DNA of 22,584 bases from an uncultured Lachnospiraceae bacterium (lineage in GTDB: Bacteria; Bacillota; Clostridia; Lachnospirales; Lachnospiraceae): positions 1 through 22,584 of the forward strand of contig CANOFI010000012.1 in assembly GCA_947565255.1 (NCBI GenBank), written 5' to 3'. The notes beneath the pieces were generated by a model. The model saw only the letters and a program-made list of their open reading frames with translations. It was not told the DNA's origin and searched no databases. The position numbers were made by a program, and so were the translations under genes. This document shows positions 14,196 to 22,499 of this stretch, in pieces. The first letter of the stretch is position 1, and every line of letters starts with the position of its first letter.

Positions 14196-16105
14196 GGCTC
14201 GGCCGTCTCCAATCCCTGCTGATTAATCACAGGCTTCGCTGTCTCTTCCATTTCCACAGGACTCGGTATGGAACCGATTACGTTCTCCGCCAGCCAGTCC
14301 ATATTGATGATTTCTTTCGCTGTAAGAGCCTTATCGGGTTCTCCCTGCACCATGCCCGTCTGGGAATAGAGAATCCCGGAAAATGGATTAAATTCCTCCA
14401 TACAGATCGTCTTTTTTAATAAGTCAACCAGCCTTTTCGTGCCGATTGGAAGACTCTGCGAACAAATAACCCCCACTACCTCCGAGGCCATGCCCCACCA
14501 GTAATTAATGGCCTTCAGTGAATCGGTGCTTTCGTCATATTTCCACGCGCCGTCCATAATCGTCCGAATCAGCCTCTCATAGAATTTTCCCCAGTGCCAC
14601 AAGGGCATGGCAAGATTGCGCGGCGAATCCTTCTGCATACTGTATAAACCAAAACAGCGGGAGGAATCCTCCGGGATGTTCATATCCTTTCCTGATATAA
14701 TGGATACGTTATTTTCAAGAAGCTTCTCCAGACTGTCTGTATTGTCTTTTAATCTGGACCATTCCAGATACACTACCGCCCTCGGATTTACCATTTTGGC
14801 GCCCAGTGCAAATGCATTAATACTCGCGATTCCGCCCAGAATTGGGTAATCGGCAATATACCCCAGCCGGTTGTTGTCCGCCATTGCACCTGCAATCGCC
14901 CCCATCAGGAACTTTGCCTCATGCATCCGCGCATAATACGTCCGGATATACCGGTGGGAAGTATTCAGTGAGCAGTTTAAAATTCGGACATCCGGGTGTG
15001 CAATCGCAGCTTTTACGCTGTCCATAACAAATGCAGGCGTCGTCGTAAAAATCACATTGCATCCGTCCGCAATCGCCTGTTCTATCGTTTCCTCCGCAAG
15101 CTCCTGCGTGATATTTTCATAACATATTGTAGAAACCTCATCCGAAAATGTTTCCTCTATGTGCTGGCGCCCAAGCTCATGGGCATACGTCCAGGCGGAC
15201 GAGCTTGGTGTCTTTTCGTAGATAAATGCGATTTTTGGCTTTGGAGTGCTCAGCGGCAGAATACGGTTTAAAAGCGGCTTTTTTTCCTGCGCAGGCTCCA
15301 TTTTTAATTCCACTTTTTTTTCGGATGCGCCGATTACAAATTCCTCCCAGCTTTTGGCCACGAGCTCCCGGATTTCATTGGTCGTTTTGTCTAGCAGGCC
15401 CCTGTATTCATATAGGGTAATAAAGGCAAGAAAGGCATCCCCGACTGTAACGGGAAGCTTTTTGCCTCCATTGGCAAGGTACTCCACGGAAAACCTCTGA
15501 TAGATGGAACTGAAATCCAGCCTGTCATCATCCGTCCAGGCCTCATTTTCTTCCTTTCCCACAGCCTTTTGCAGCTTTGCAAAGCTGCCGGGGTTGGAAA
15601 ACCATATGTAATTAATTCTGGAGCATTCATAAAAGTCTACAAACTCATAATAAATTTTATTATCCTTTTCCTGTGTTTTGGGCGGAAGAATGCGGACTAC
15701 ATCCCCCTGTACGGATACCGCATCAAAAAATTTCAGAATACTGACACGCTTATTGCCCTCCTGCACATAGAATTCATTCATATATTCATAAGCCTTGATG
15801 GAATCGTGGATTCCTTCCTCCGCAAGGCTGGTGCTCAAATTTGCCCATTTTGCTGCAAACTCAGTATTTTCACTCAGAATCGGCATAAAGCTTCCGGAAA
15901 ATGCATTGCTCCTGCCTCCGGTTTTCGTCCCGACAATCCGCTCCATGGGAATCTGCACCGTTCCGAGAGAAACCTCCGCGTAATGATGGTCACAGGGAAG
16001 AATATCGTCCAGCACTTTAATGGTAGGCTGCTGCCCCCGCATCAGCCGCACCTGGTAATCCTTTTTTCCTAATTTACATGCCTTCTCATAATCCATCAGA
16101 CTCAT
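14192..16105 (-). CDS. Cytoplasmic BMP (basic membrane protein) domain protein with ParB-like N-terminal region
   Basis: From the chosen start this is 637 residues. The C-terminal part (about 290-600) is a periplasmic-binding-protein-like BMP/PnrA domain (PKIAFIYEKTPSSSAWTYAHELG, then NVIFTTTPAFVMDSV). BMP proteins usually bind nucleosides for an ABC importer. Here there is no signal peptide or lipobox and no permease nearby, so the protein is probably an intracellular sensor. The N-terminal part (about 50-140), with FYVQEGNKRVSILKFFDA, resembles a ParB-like fold. ATG 16105 has GAGAGGAG nine bases upstream and is preferred over 16171. A good promoter precedes it and the metallophosphoesterase follows with an overlapping stop. 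Confidence 0.8.
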   Translation of the reverse strand: MSLMDYEKACKLGKKDYQVRLMRGQQPTIKVLDDILPCDHHYAEVSLGTVQIPMERIVGTKTGGRSNAFSGSFMPILSENTEFAAKWANLSTSLAEEGIHDSIKAYEYMNEFYVQEGNKRVSILKFFDAVSVQGDVVRILPPKTQEKDNKIYYEFVDFYECSRINYIWFSNPGSFAKLQKAVGKEENEAWTDDDRLDFSSIYQRFSVEYLANGGKKLPVTVGDAFLAFITLYEYRGLLDKTTNEIRELVAKSWEEFVIGASEKKVELKMEPAQEKKPLLNRILPLSTPKPKIAFIYEKTPSSSAWTYAHELGRQHIEETFSDEVSTICYENITQELAEETIEQAIADGCNVIFTTTPAFVMDSVKAAIAHPDVRILNCSLNTSHRYIRTYYARMHEAKFLMGAIAGAMADNNRLGYIADYPILGGIASINAFALGAKMVNPRAVVYLEWSRLKDNTDSLEKLLENNVSIISGKDMNIPEDSSRCFGLYSMQKDSPRNLAMPLWHWGKFYERLIRTIMDGAWKYDESTDSLKAINYWWGMASEVVGVICSQSLPIGTKRLVDLLKKTICMEEFNPFSGILYSQTGMVQGEPDKALTAKEIINMDWLAENVIGSIPSPVEMEETAKPVINQQGLETAEP

Positions 16106-16175
16106 AGTATCATTCTCCTCTCTATCGTGCACCGGTTTCGAACTAACGAAAGCTGTCTCGCATGGGTACACTAGT

Positions 16176-16204
16176 AATATATTCTATATCGCTCAAAAAA
16201 TCAA
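16176..16204 (-). promoter_or_regulatory. Sigma-A promoter of the BMP-domain gene
   Basis: On the minus strand TTGATT (16199-16204) and TATATT (16176-16181) are exactly 17 bases apart. Transcription would start near 16169, giving a leader of about 64 bases. Confidence 0.55.
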
Positions 16205-16226
16205 GTAAAATATATGCGCAAAAGCG

Positions 16227-16255
16227 TTGACATATTATTTTTTTTATACTATCAT
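16227..16255 (+). promoter_or_regulatory. Sigma-A promoter of the amidohydrolase gene
   Basis: A perfect TTGACA (16227-16232) is followed after 17 bases by TATCAT (16250-16255). It is divergent from the BMP-gene promoter, with the two -35 boxes 22 bases apart, so one regulator could act on both. Confidence 0.65.
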
Positions 16256-16337
16256 TAGCAGTAGCGAAAAAAAGCGTTTCTACTTTCTGATTCGTTTTGG
16301 CTGTTATAGCTGTTATCGTATAGATAGAGGTGTTTTT

Positions 16338-17150
16338 ATGATGATTGATTTCCACACACACATTTTTCCGGAGAAAATCGCTTCCCGCGCACTGGACACG
16401 CTCTCTTCTGTCATTCATTCCAAACCGACAATGGACGGAACGATTTCCGGTCTGTGCTCCTCTATGGAAGCGGGCGGAATTGACCTCAGTGTCGTGCTGC
16501 CGGTGGTCACAGATGTGCGTCAGTTTGATTCGATTCTGCGTTTTGCCTCAGAGATCAATGAGAGATTTCCGGCACATTCGGAAAAAAGGCTGATTTCCCT
16601 GGCAGGCATCCATCCTGCGGATGAAAACTATAAGGAGCATCTTGCACTGATAAAACAGGAAGGCTTTTGCGGAATTAAACTACATCCGAATTACCAGGGA
16701 ATCTTTTTTTCTGACATCCGCTATAAGCGCATACTCTATACCGCCTCGGAACTGGATCTTCTGGTTTCCACCCACACCGGTTACGACCCCTATACGCCGG
16801 ATATGGAGTATTGTACGCCGGACATGATTCTGGATGTACTAAAGGATGTATCACCCAGAAAGCTCGTCCTGGCACATCTGGGAAATAACGAACACTATGA
16901 TGAGGCAGAAGCAAAGCTCTGCGGACAGAACGTATATCTTGACACCGCATACTCCATCCTTCAGGTTTCCGATGCGCAGCTTGTGCGTATCATCCGAAAG
17001 CACGGAGCCGATAGGATTTTGTTTGCCACGGATTGTCCCTGGGCCGACCAGAAAGCATGTGTCCGGAAGCTGAAAAGCTGCGGTCTTGCAGAAGAAGAAT
17101 TGCAGAAAATTTTCTGCGATAATGCCGGACATTTATTGGGACTCGGATAA
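16338..17150 (+). CDS. Metal-dependent amidohydrolase, TatD/amidohydrolase_2-like
   Basis: This 270-residue TIM-barrel hydrolase has the HxH metal motif at H6/H8 (FHTHIF), K114/H116 in GIKLHPN, H146 in STHTG, H180 in LAHLGN and D232 in ATDCPW. This set fits the amidohydrolase_2 group; substrates range from carboxylic acids to cyclic amides and cannot be specified here. The start at ATG 16338 is set by GAGGTG a few bases upstream and by the metal motif falling immediately after it. In-frame codons back to 16227 lie inside the promoter. It is transcribed away from the BMP-domain operon and ends at a shared terminator. Confidence 0.87.
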   Translation: MMIDFHTHIFPEKIASRALDTLSSVIHSKPTMDGTISGLCSSMEAGGIDLSVVLPVVTDVRQFDSILRFASEINERFPAHSEKRLISLAGIHPADENYKEHLALIKQEGFCGIKLHPNYQGIFFSDIRYKRILYTASELDLLVSTHTGYDPYTPDMEYCTPDMILDVLKDVSPRKLVLAHLGNNEHYDEAEAKLCGQNVYLDTAYSILQVSDAQLVRIIRKHGADRILFATDCPWADQKACVRKLKSCGLAEEELQKIFCDNAGHLLGLG

Positions 17151-17183
17151 AGCTGCCGCAAAAACATGTACAAACATAAAAAA

Positions 17184-17232
17184 GCTGGGACAGCAAAGTT
17201 TCCTGACTTCTGCCATCCCAGTCTTTTTTTCC
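17184..17232. terminator. Bidirectional terminator between convergent genes
   Basis: CTGGGA (17185-17190) pairs with TCCCAG (17216-17221), with further partial pairing inside. The plus strand then has CTTTTTTT. The minus strand ends the stem with CCCAGCTTTTTT. It serves the amidohydrolase and the ACT-domain gene. Confidence 0.75.
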
Positions 17233-17239
17233 TTTTTTT

Positions 17240-17668
17240 CTATTTCATCAGTTCCTTATGGCATACCATACGGATTCCGTTTTCCTTTAGAACCTCCGCT
17301 GCCTTTGCATTATCATTGACCTTGGTAATCATATAGGCCACGTCTTTTGCACTTGTCGTAATTGTGTACATATATTCTACATTAATGCCCCCGCGGCCAA
17401 GCACAGAAATCATTTTCGCAAGCCCTCCCGCCTCATCACTGACTTCTATTGCCAGAACCTCTGTAATGGAGCAGATATAATCTGCATCCTTTAAAAGCGT
17501 CACCGCATTGTATACATCGTCCACAATCACCCTGATAATACCGAAATCAGAAGCCTCGGCCACAGAAAGCGCCCGAAGATCGATATTCTGGCTGGAGAGG
17601 CAGGTGGTAAACTCTGCAAGTTTATTTGGTTTATTTTCAAGAAATACAGAAATCTGTTTTACTGTCAT
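17240..17668 (-). CDS. Tandem ACT-domain protein
   Basis: This 142-residue protein has two ACT domains (about 1-70 and 72-140): KQISVFLENKPNKLAEFTTCL opens the first and IEVSDEAGGLAKMISVLG opens the second. ACT domains bind amino acids and act as allosteric sensors. AAGGAGG seven bases upstream supports the start. It lies 18 bases after a phenylacetate-CoA ligase gene, a recurrent neighbour pair, so it may sense aromatic amino acids or their breakdown products and modulate that pathway. Confidence 0.9.
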   Translation of the reverse strand: MTVKQISVFLENKPNKLAEFTTCLSSQNIDLRALSVAEASDFGIIRVIVDDVYNAVTLLKDADYICSITEVLAIEVSDEAGGLAKMISVLGRGGINVEYMYTITTSAKDVAYMITKVNDNAKAAEVLKENGIRMVCHKELMK

Positions 17669-17686
17669 ACAACTTCCTCCTTTCCA

Positions 17687-18994
17687 TCATCCTTTATACA
17701 AATTCCGTTTATCAATTACGCGAACGGCTTTTCCTTCACTTCTGGTTATGCTCTTTGGATTCACCAGTGTAACCTTTGCATAAATTCCAAGCATCGCCTT
17801 CAGTCCGCCTACAAGCTCTTTCTCCTTATCCGCAATGGTACTCAAATTGTCGGAGAACATTTCCGGTGTCATCTCCACCTGCACCTCAATGGTGTCGCTG
17901 TTATTGACACGGTCCACAATAATCTGATAGTTCGCCGGATATCCCTTATTCATCAGTACAGTCTCAATCTGGGACGGGAATACATTCACTCCCTTGACAA
18001 TCAGCATGTCGTCGCTTCTTCCGAGCGGCTTGGTCATTTTTACATGCGTTCTTCCGCAGGAGCATTTTTCCCTGCTCAGGATACAGATATCGCGCGTGCG
18101 GTAACGAAGCAGCGGAAATGCCTCTTTTGTAATGCTGGTAAACACCAGTTCTCCCTTTTCGCCGTCCTTTAGTACCTCGCCTGTCTTCGGGTTGATGATT
18201 TCAGCAATGAAATGGTCTTCGTTGACATGCATGCCCGTCTGTGCCGAACATTCAAATGAAACGCCGGGACCGGAAATTTCTGTCAGCCCATAAATATCAT
18301 ATGCCCTGATTCCCAGCTTTTCCTCAATATCATGGCGCATCTCCTCGGTCCATGCCTCCGCACCAAAAATACCGGCTTTCAGCTTAATCTGGTCACGCAC
18401 ACCGCTTTCATGAATGCTCTCAGCCAGATAGGCTGCATAGGAAGGCGTACAGCAGAGAATCGTGGAACCAAGGTCCGTCATAAACTGAATCTGCCGTTCT
18501 GTGTTGCCCGATGACATCGGCAGCGTCAGACAGCCTACCTTATGGGAACCACCGTTCAGACCGGGACCTCCGGTAAAAAGGCCGTATCCATAGCAGACAT
18601 GGCAGACGTCCTCGTCCGTCCCGCCTGCCGCAACGATTGCCCGTGCGCAGCATTCCTCCCACAAATCCAAATCGTGCTGCGTATAAAATGCAACAACACG
18701 CCTGCCGGTCGTTCCGCTGGTGGACTGGATGCGGACACAGTCCTTCAGCGGACGCGCCAGAAGTCCGTACGGATACTGGTCTCTTAAGTCATCCTTTTCC
18801 GTAAACGGCAGCTTATGTAAATCATCCACCGACTGGATATCCGCAGGCGTGATGCCTTTGGCCTCCATCCTTTCCCGGTACATCGGCACATGGTCCCACA
18901 CATTCTGTACCTGTGTTCTTAACCGTTCGCTCTGCCATGCACGGATTTGCTCCTGTGAAGCGCATTCAATCTCCGGTTGATAGTATCTTTCCAT
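17687..18994 (-). CDS. paaK: Phenylacetate-CoA ligase family protein
   Basis: This 435-residue adenylate-forming ligase has the family's usual length. The ATP loop is STSGTTGRR (91-99), the adenylate motif is YGLTE (235-239), YRTRDI lies near 321-326, and the C-terminal lid has a lysine in SEGKAVRV. It converts phenylacetate or a related aryl acid to its CoA thioester using ATP. In anaerobes such ligases often work with indolepyruvate ferredoxin oxidoreductase in aromatic amino acid breakdown, but no such genes are in the window. GGAGG six bases before the ATG fixes the start. It forms an operon with the ACT gene. Confidence 0.92.
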   Translation of the reverse strand: MERYYQPEIECASQEQIRAWQSERLRTQVQNVWDHVPMYRERMEAKGITPADIQSVDDLHKLPFTEKDDLRDQYPYGLLARPLKDCVRIQSTSGTTGRRVVAFYTQHDLDLWEECCARAIVAAGGTDEDVCHVCYGYGLFTGGPGLNGGSHKVGCLTLPMSSGNTERQIQFMTDLGSTILCCTPSYAAYLAESIHESGVRDQIKLKAGIFGAEAWTEEMRHDIEEKLGIRAYDIYGLTEISGPGVSFECSAQTGMHVNEDHFIAEIINPKTGEVLKDGEKGELVFTSITKEAFPLLRYRTRDICILSREKCSCGRTHVKMTKPLGRSDDMLIVKGVNVFPSQIETVLMNKGYPANYQIIVDRVNNSDTIEVQVEMTPEMFSDNLSTIADKEKELVGGLKAMLGIYAKVTLVNPKSITRSEGKAVRVIDKRNLYKG

Positions 18995-19434
18995 TGTTTT
19001 CCTCCTCTTTCCTGCTGTTTTTTATTATAAATAATGATTCATTGTAAAGTTTCATAAACCCGCCAAGTCTTTCCGCCTGCGGTTAAAAAATGCCTGTATT
19101 TCCAAAAATGCATCTGTAAATTGCGTATATTGTGCAAACAATTAATACAATATAATGCTGTATTCTCTCATTTCGGGTATACCATATCCCGTGTCATTTG
19201 TCAATGTATTTCTCATAGTTTCCGGGAAAAACCGTTTTCAGAATGTCTGGCAGAACACCCTCGCTTTACCGGGCAATCCTTTCTGCATTGCAATGCATTA
19301 TCCTATAAAAAAATCAGGGAGTTGCGGGAACACTGTACAACCACTGTATAACAATACAACATCTTGTATTATTCTTCTATATATAGTGGATGAAAGCGAT
19401 ATCCCGGTAAATCCCTGATTATTTTCAAAATTTT
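18995..19434. other. 440-base intergenic region between copA and paaK
   Basis: It holds the leader of the paaK gene, with a TATAAT-like -10 at about 19025-19030 on the minus strand but no good -35. It also holds a 14-bp palindrome at 19284-19297 and the structured inverted-repeat element at 19312-19420. No credible gene is present; short frames such as 19121-19351 have no ribosome site or family features. Confidence 0.6.
19312..19420 (-). terminator. Elaborate inverted-repeat terminator-like element 3' of copA
   Basis: The ends AATCAGGGA (19312-19320) and TCCCTGATT (19412-19420) are perfect complements. Inside are CGGGA (19325-19329) with TCCCG (19402-19406), CCACTGTATA with TATATAGTGG (19341-19350 with 19380-19389, one wobble), and AATACAA with TTGTATT (19353-19359 with 19364-19370). 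Read from copA, the stem ends in ATTTTTTT, so it can work as a terminator. At 109 bases, with terminal inverted repeats of about 18 bases, it also resembles a miniature inverted-repeat element. Confidence 0.6.
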
Positions 19435-19644
19435 TTATCGTACCTCCAGCACGGCATAATCCTCGGCTTCCACTGCCGCCTTTAGCATCGCATCTGATAC
19501 ATCCGATGACAGTGTGATGACGGCTTCCCCTTTTTCATGGTCCGCCCGCGCACTTTCCACGCCATCGATTGCCTCCAGCGTTTTTTTCACCCTTGCCTCA
19601 CAGTGTCCGCACATCATTCCTTTAATTTTCATTACCTTTTCCAT
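19435..19644 (-). CDS. Possible independently translated CopZ-like chaperone nested in copA
   Basis: Codon 780 of copA is an ATG (19644) preceded by AAGGAG (19654-19659) at nine bases, as good as the start sites of other genes here. Translation from it would give a 69-residue protein, the normal size of CopZ, containing GMMCGHCEARVKK. CopZ passes Cu(I) to CopA. Free product is inferred, not shown; the signal could also be chance in a purine-rich linker. Confidence 0.45.
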   Translation of the reverse strand: MEKVMKIKGMMCGHCEARVKKTLEAIDGVESARADHEKGEAVITLSSDVSDAMLKAAVEAEDYAVLEVR

Positions 19645-21981
19645 TTGCTTCGTCTCCTTTTCTGTTTTTGTTGTTTGTTTCGTTTCTATTGCCAACTGTT
19701 TCTTCACATTTCCCCTGCGGATATGGTCTTTTTTCGTACTGCGGATATCCGCCAGATTGAGCCTGAGGGCATTGCTCACCACGCAAAAGCTCGACAGCCC
19801 CATAGCCGCCGCCCCGAACATGGGATTCAGCTTCCAGCCGAATATTGGAATCCAGACACCCGCCGCCAGCGGAATTCCAATCGTATTATAAAAAAATGCC
19901 CAAAAGAGGTTCTGGTGAATGTTACGAAGCGCTGCGCGGCTCAACCGGATTGCTGCCGGGATGTCCATCAAATTGCTTTTCATGAGTACCACGTCTGCTG
20001 CCTCCACGGCGACGTCCGTGCCGGCTCCGATTGCCATTCCGATATCCGCACTTGTAAGCGCCGGAGCATCGTTGATGCCGTCCCCCACCATGACCACTCT
20101 GCCCTTCTCCTTCAGTCTTCTTACTTCCTGCTCTTTTTCATCCGGGAGAACATTGGCGATAACCAAATCCACCCCTGCCTGTTCTCCGATTGCCCTCGCT
20201 GTCCTTTCATGGTCGCCGGTCAGCATGACCACCTGCATCCCCATATTCTTTAGTTCTTTGACTGCCTGCGGGCTCTCCTCCTTAATCACGTCCGCAACCG
20301 CAATACATCCCAGAAGCACGCTGTTTTCCATAAAATACAGCGGCGTCTTTCCCTCCGATGCAAGCTCCTCTGCCTTCTTTTGCAGTTTATCCGGAATTTT
20401 ACCCATTTCGCAGATAAATTCCGCCTTTCCCCCCGCCGCCCTGCGTCCGCCGATGATTCCCGTCAGTCCATTTCCCGCAACGGCCCGGAAGTTTTCTATC
20501 TCCGGCACCGGAATATTCTCTTCCTCGCCATACGCCATGACTGCCCTTGCAAGCGGATGCTCGCTGCGGCACTCCAGGGCCATTGCCGTTTTCAGCAGCT
20601 GCTCCCTTGTAATACCCTCCCCGGGTATTACATCCGTAACCGCCGGCTGGCCCCTGGTAATCGTTCCGGTCTTATCCAGCACAACAATCTGTGTCTTTCC
20701 CGTTTCCTCCAGCGCTGCGGCATTTTTGAATAAAATGCCGTTTCTGGCGCCTTTGCCGCTGCCGACCATGATGGCAACCGGGGTCGCCAGCCCAAGCGCG
20801 CACGGACAGCTGATTACCAGCACGGAAATTGCCCTTGCCAGGGCATAGCCGGTATCTTTGCCCGCCATAAGCCAGACAAGCAGGGAAACGAGCGCCACAC
20901 CAATGACACAGGGTACAAAAATCCCCGATACCTTGTCTGCTATTTTGGCAATCGGCGCCTTCGTCGCCGCAGCATCACTGACCAGCCGAATAATGCGGGA
21001 AAGCGTTGTATCCTCGCCGACTCTGCGCGCCTCACAGGTAATATATCCGTCCTGGTTCGTGGTTGCCGCCGATACCAGATCGCCCTCCTTTTTGTCCACC
21101 GGAATGCTTTCCCCGGTCAGCGCTGCCTCATTCACCGAAGCATGACCGGTCAGAATCATTCCGTCCACCGGAATGCCCTCGCCGGGATGCACCGCAAAAA
21201 TATCCCCTTTCTGCACCTGGTCAATCGGTACGGTGATTTCCTCGCCATTTCTTATCAGCGTGGCATTTTGCGGCGCCAGCTCCATCAGGCTCCTGAGTGC
21301 ATCCTTTGTCCTGCCTTTTGAATAGGACTCCAAAACCTTTCCAAGGGTAATCAGCGTAAGAATCATACCGGCAGATTCAAAATACAAATCATGCATGTAA
21401 TGATGCGCCAGCTCCATGTCCCGCTCCATAACGGCAAAGGTCATGGCAAATAAGGCATACGCACTGTAGACAAACGCCGCGCCTGCGCCCAGTGCCACCA
21501 GCGTATCCATATTAGGAGATTTGTGAAGCAGCCCCCGGAATCCGCTGATAAAAAACCTTTGGTTGATGACCATAATCACAATTGTCAGAAGCATCTCCGC
21601 CACAGACATTGCCAGCATATTTTCCGCAAAAGCCTCCGGCAGCGGCCATCCCCACATTTTATGTCCCATGGACAGGTACATCAGCACTGCCAGAAAAAAG
21701 AGAGATACAAGCAGTCTGTTTTTTAATTTGTGTGTTTCCTTGTCCTCAGCATGCTCACCTGCTGCCTTCTTTTCCTTTTCCTGTCCCTTTACACTTGCCC
21801 CGTATCCGGCTTTCTCTACTGCTTCGATCACATTCTGGGACGAAACGCTTCCTTCCACAGCCATGGAATTTGTCAGCAGACTGACTGAGACGCCTGTAAC
21901 CCCTTTGACACTGCCTACTGCCTTTTCCACTCTTGCACTGCAGGCTGCGCAGCTCATACCCGTAACATGATACTGCTCCAA
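19435..21981 (-). CDS. copA: Copper-exporting P-type ATPase with HMA domains at both ends
   Basis: This 848-residue P1B ATPase pumps Cu(I) out of the cytoplasm. The N-terminal HMA domain has GMSCAAC (metal Cys11, Cys14). TGES (289-292), CPC (392-394), phosphorylated Asp436 in DKTGT, the HP motif (475-476) and GDGIND (633-638) are all present, as are the YN (698-699) and MGLSS (727-731) copper-site motifs. After the last membrane helix a charged linker (about 748-779) leads to a second HMA domain, GMMCGHC (Cys791, Cys794), at the far C-terminus, where most CopA proteins have none. The start is TTG, with AGAAGGTG seven bases upstream. It is 52 bases after csoR, in the same direction. Confidence 0.95.
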   Translation of the reverse strand: MEQYHVTGMSCAACSARVEKAVGSVKGVTGVSVSLLTNSMAVEGSVSSQNVIEAVEKAGYGASVKGQEKEKKAAGEHAEDKETHKLKNRLLVSLFFLAVLMYLSMGHKMWGWPLPEAFAENMLAMSVAEMLLTIVIMVINQRFFISGFRGLLHKSPNMDTLVALGAGAAFVYSAYALFAMTFAVMERDMELAHHYMHDLYFESAGMILTLITLGKVLESYSKGRTKDALRSLMELAPQNATLIRNGEEITVPIDQVQKGDIFAVHPGEGIPVDGMILTGHASVNEAALTGESIPVDKKEGDLVSAATTNQDGYITCEARRVGEDTTLSRIIRLVSDAAATKAPIAKIADKVSGIFVPCVIGVALVSLLVWLMAGKDTGYALARAISVLVISCPCALGLATPVAIMVGSGKGARNGILFKNAAALEETGKTQIVVLDKTGTITRGQPAVTDVIPGEGITREQLLKTAMALECRSEHPLARAVMAYGEEENIPVPEIENFRAVAGNGLTGIIGGRRAAGGKAEFICEMGKIPDKLQKKAEELASEGKTPLYFMENSVLLGCIAVADVIKEESPQAVKELKNMGMQVVMLTGDHERTARAIGEQAGVDLVIANVLPDEKEQEVRRLKEKGRVVMVGDGINDAPALTSADIGMAIGAGTDVAVEAADVVLMKSNLMDIPAAIRLSRAALRNIHQNLFWAFFYNTIGIPLAAGVWIPIFGWKLNPMFGAAAMGLSSFCVVSNALRLNLADIRSTKKDHIRRGNVKKQLAIETKQTTKTEKETKQMEKVMKIKGMMCGHCEARVKKTLEAIDGVESARADHEKGEAVITLSSDVSDAMLKAAVEAEDYAVLEVR

Positions 21982-22033
21982 TTTTTTGCACCTTCTTTCT
22001 TCGTAAGCTCACTAATAGGTTGCCCTGTTTTTC

Positions 22034-22339
22034 TTATTTCATTATTTTTTGCAGTGTTGTTACCAGCTCATCAATGACCTCGTCCTTTCCCTCACGGATA
22101 TCCTCTGCAACACAGGTACGGATATGGTTTGCCAGAAGCACTTTGCTAAAACTGTTGAGGGCGGCCTGGACCGCGGATACCTGGGTCAGAATATCGACGC
22201 AGTAAGTCTCATCATCCACCATTTTTTTTACTCCGCGCACCTGGCCTTCTATCCGGTTTAACCGGTGCACCAGGTCTTTGTATTCCTCGGGCGAACGCTT
22301 TTTCTGCCTGTTTGAACAACAGCTGGGGGTATTTTCCAT
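22034..22339 (-). CDS. csoR: CsoR-family copper-sensing transcriptional repressor
   Basis: This 101-residue protein is an all-helical DUF156/CsoR repressor. The Cu(I) ligands are in place: Cys47 (TYCVDIL), His72 and Cys76 (ANHIRTCV), the C-H-C pattern of true CsoR. RLNRIEGQVRGVKKM (26-40) is the family signature. Copper binding would release DNA and switch on this operon. Two extra cysteines at 7-8 lie in the flexible N-terminus. AAAGGAG eight bases upstream supports the start. Its position before copA fits copper autoregulation. I could not find a clear GC-rich CsoR operator palindrome upstream; the long AT-rich inverted repeat there is different. Confidence 0.93.
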   Translation of the reverse strand: MENTPSCCSNRQKKRSPEEYKDLVHRLNRIEGQVRGVKKMVDDETYCVDILTQVSAVQAALNSFSKVLLANHIRTCVAEDIREGKDEVIDELVTTLQKIMK

Positions 22340-22379
22340 ATGGGTGGCTCCTTTCGTTCTTGTATCTATTCAGGGAATC

Positions 22380-22499
22380 GTGAAAGTCTTATTCGGAGTG
22401 ACGAGTCTGGTTTATCTATACAAAAACTCCGCTCCAATTTGAAGTCGCTTCATTTTTGTATAGATAAACCAGACTCTGATAGTGGAATAAGAATTTCGC
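22380..22499. repeat. Long hairpin with perfect 24-bp inverted repeat upstream of csoR
   Basis: The inner arms 22403-22426 and 22453-22476 are perfectly complementary over 24 bp, around a 26-base loop that has its own small GAAG/CTTC hairpin. An outer stem (22380-22394 with 22485-22499) adds about 13 pairs and one wobble, separated from the inner one by an 8-by-8 internal loop. It lies 40-160 bases before the csoR start and could hold its promoter (a weak TTCAAA/TATAGA pair falls in it). It may be a mobile-element relic, cruciform or leader structure. Nothing else is recognised between 22340 and the window end. Confidence 0.75.

Noticed and set aside
17151..17166. AAGCTGCCGCAAAA near 17154 repeats the sequence of the terminator stem at 6917-6929 and suggested a dispersed repeat.
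   Set aside because: Only one arm is shared and the second site has no matching partner arm; a short chance match is sufficient.
19284..19297. Perfect 14-bp palindrome TGCATTGCAATGCA between copA and paaK, possibly an operator.
   Set aside because: One or so perfect 14-bp palindromes are expected by chance in a window this size, and it lies about 290 bases from the paaK start with no second copy seen.
22320..22360. GGGGGTATTTTCCATATGGGTGG near the csoR start as a CsoR operator.
   Set aside because: The G-rich blocks point in the same direction, not as an inverted repeat, and one lies inside the coding region, so the match to known CsoR sites is poor.
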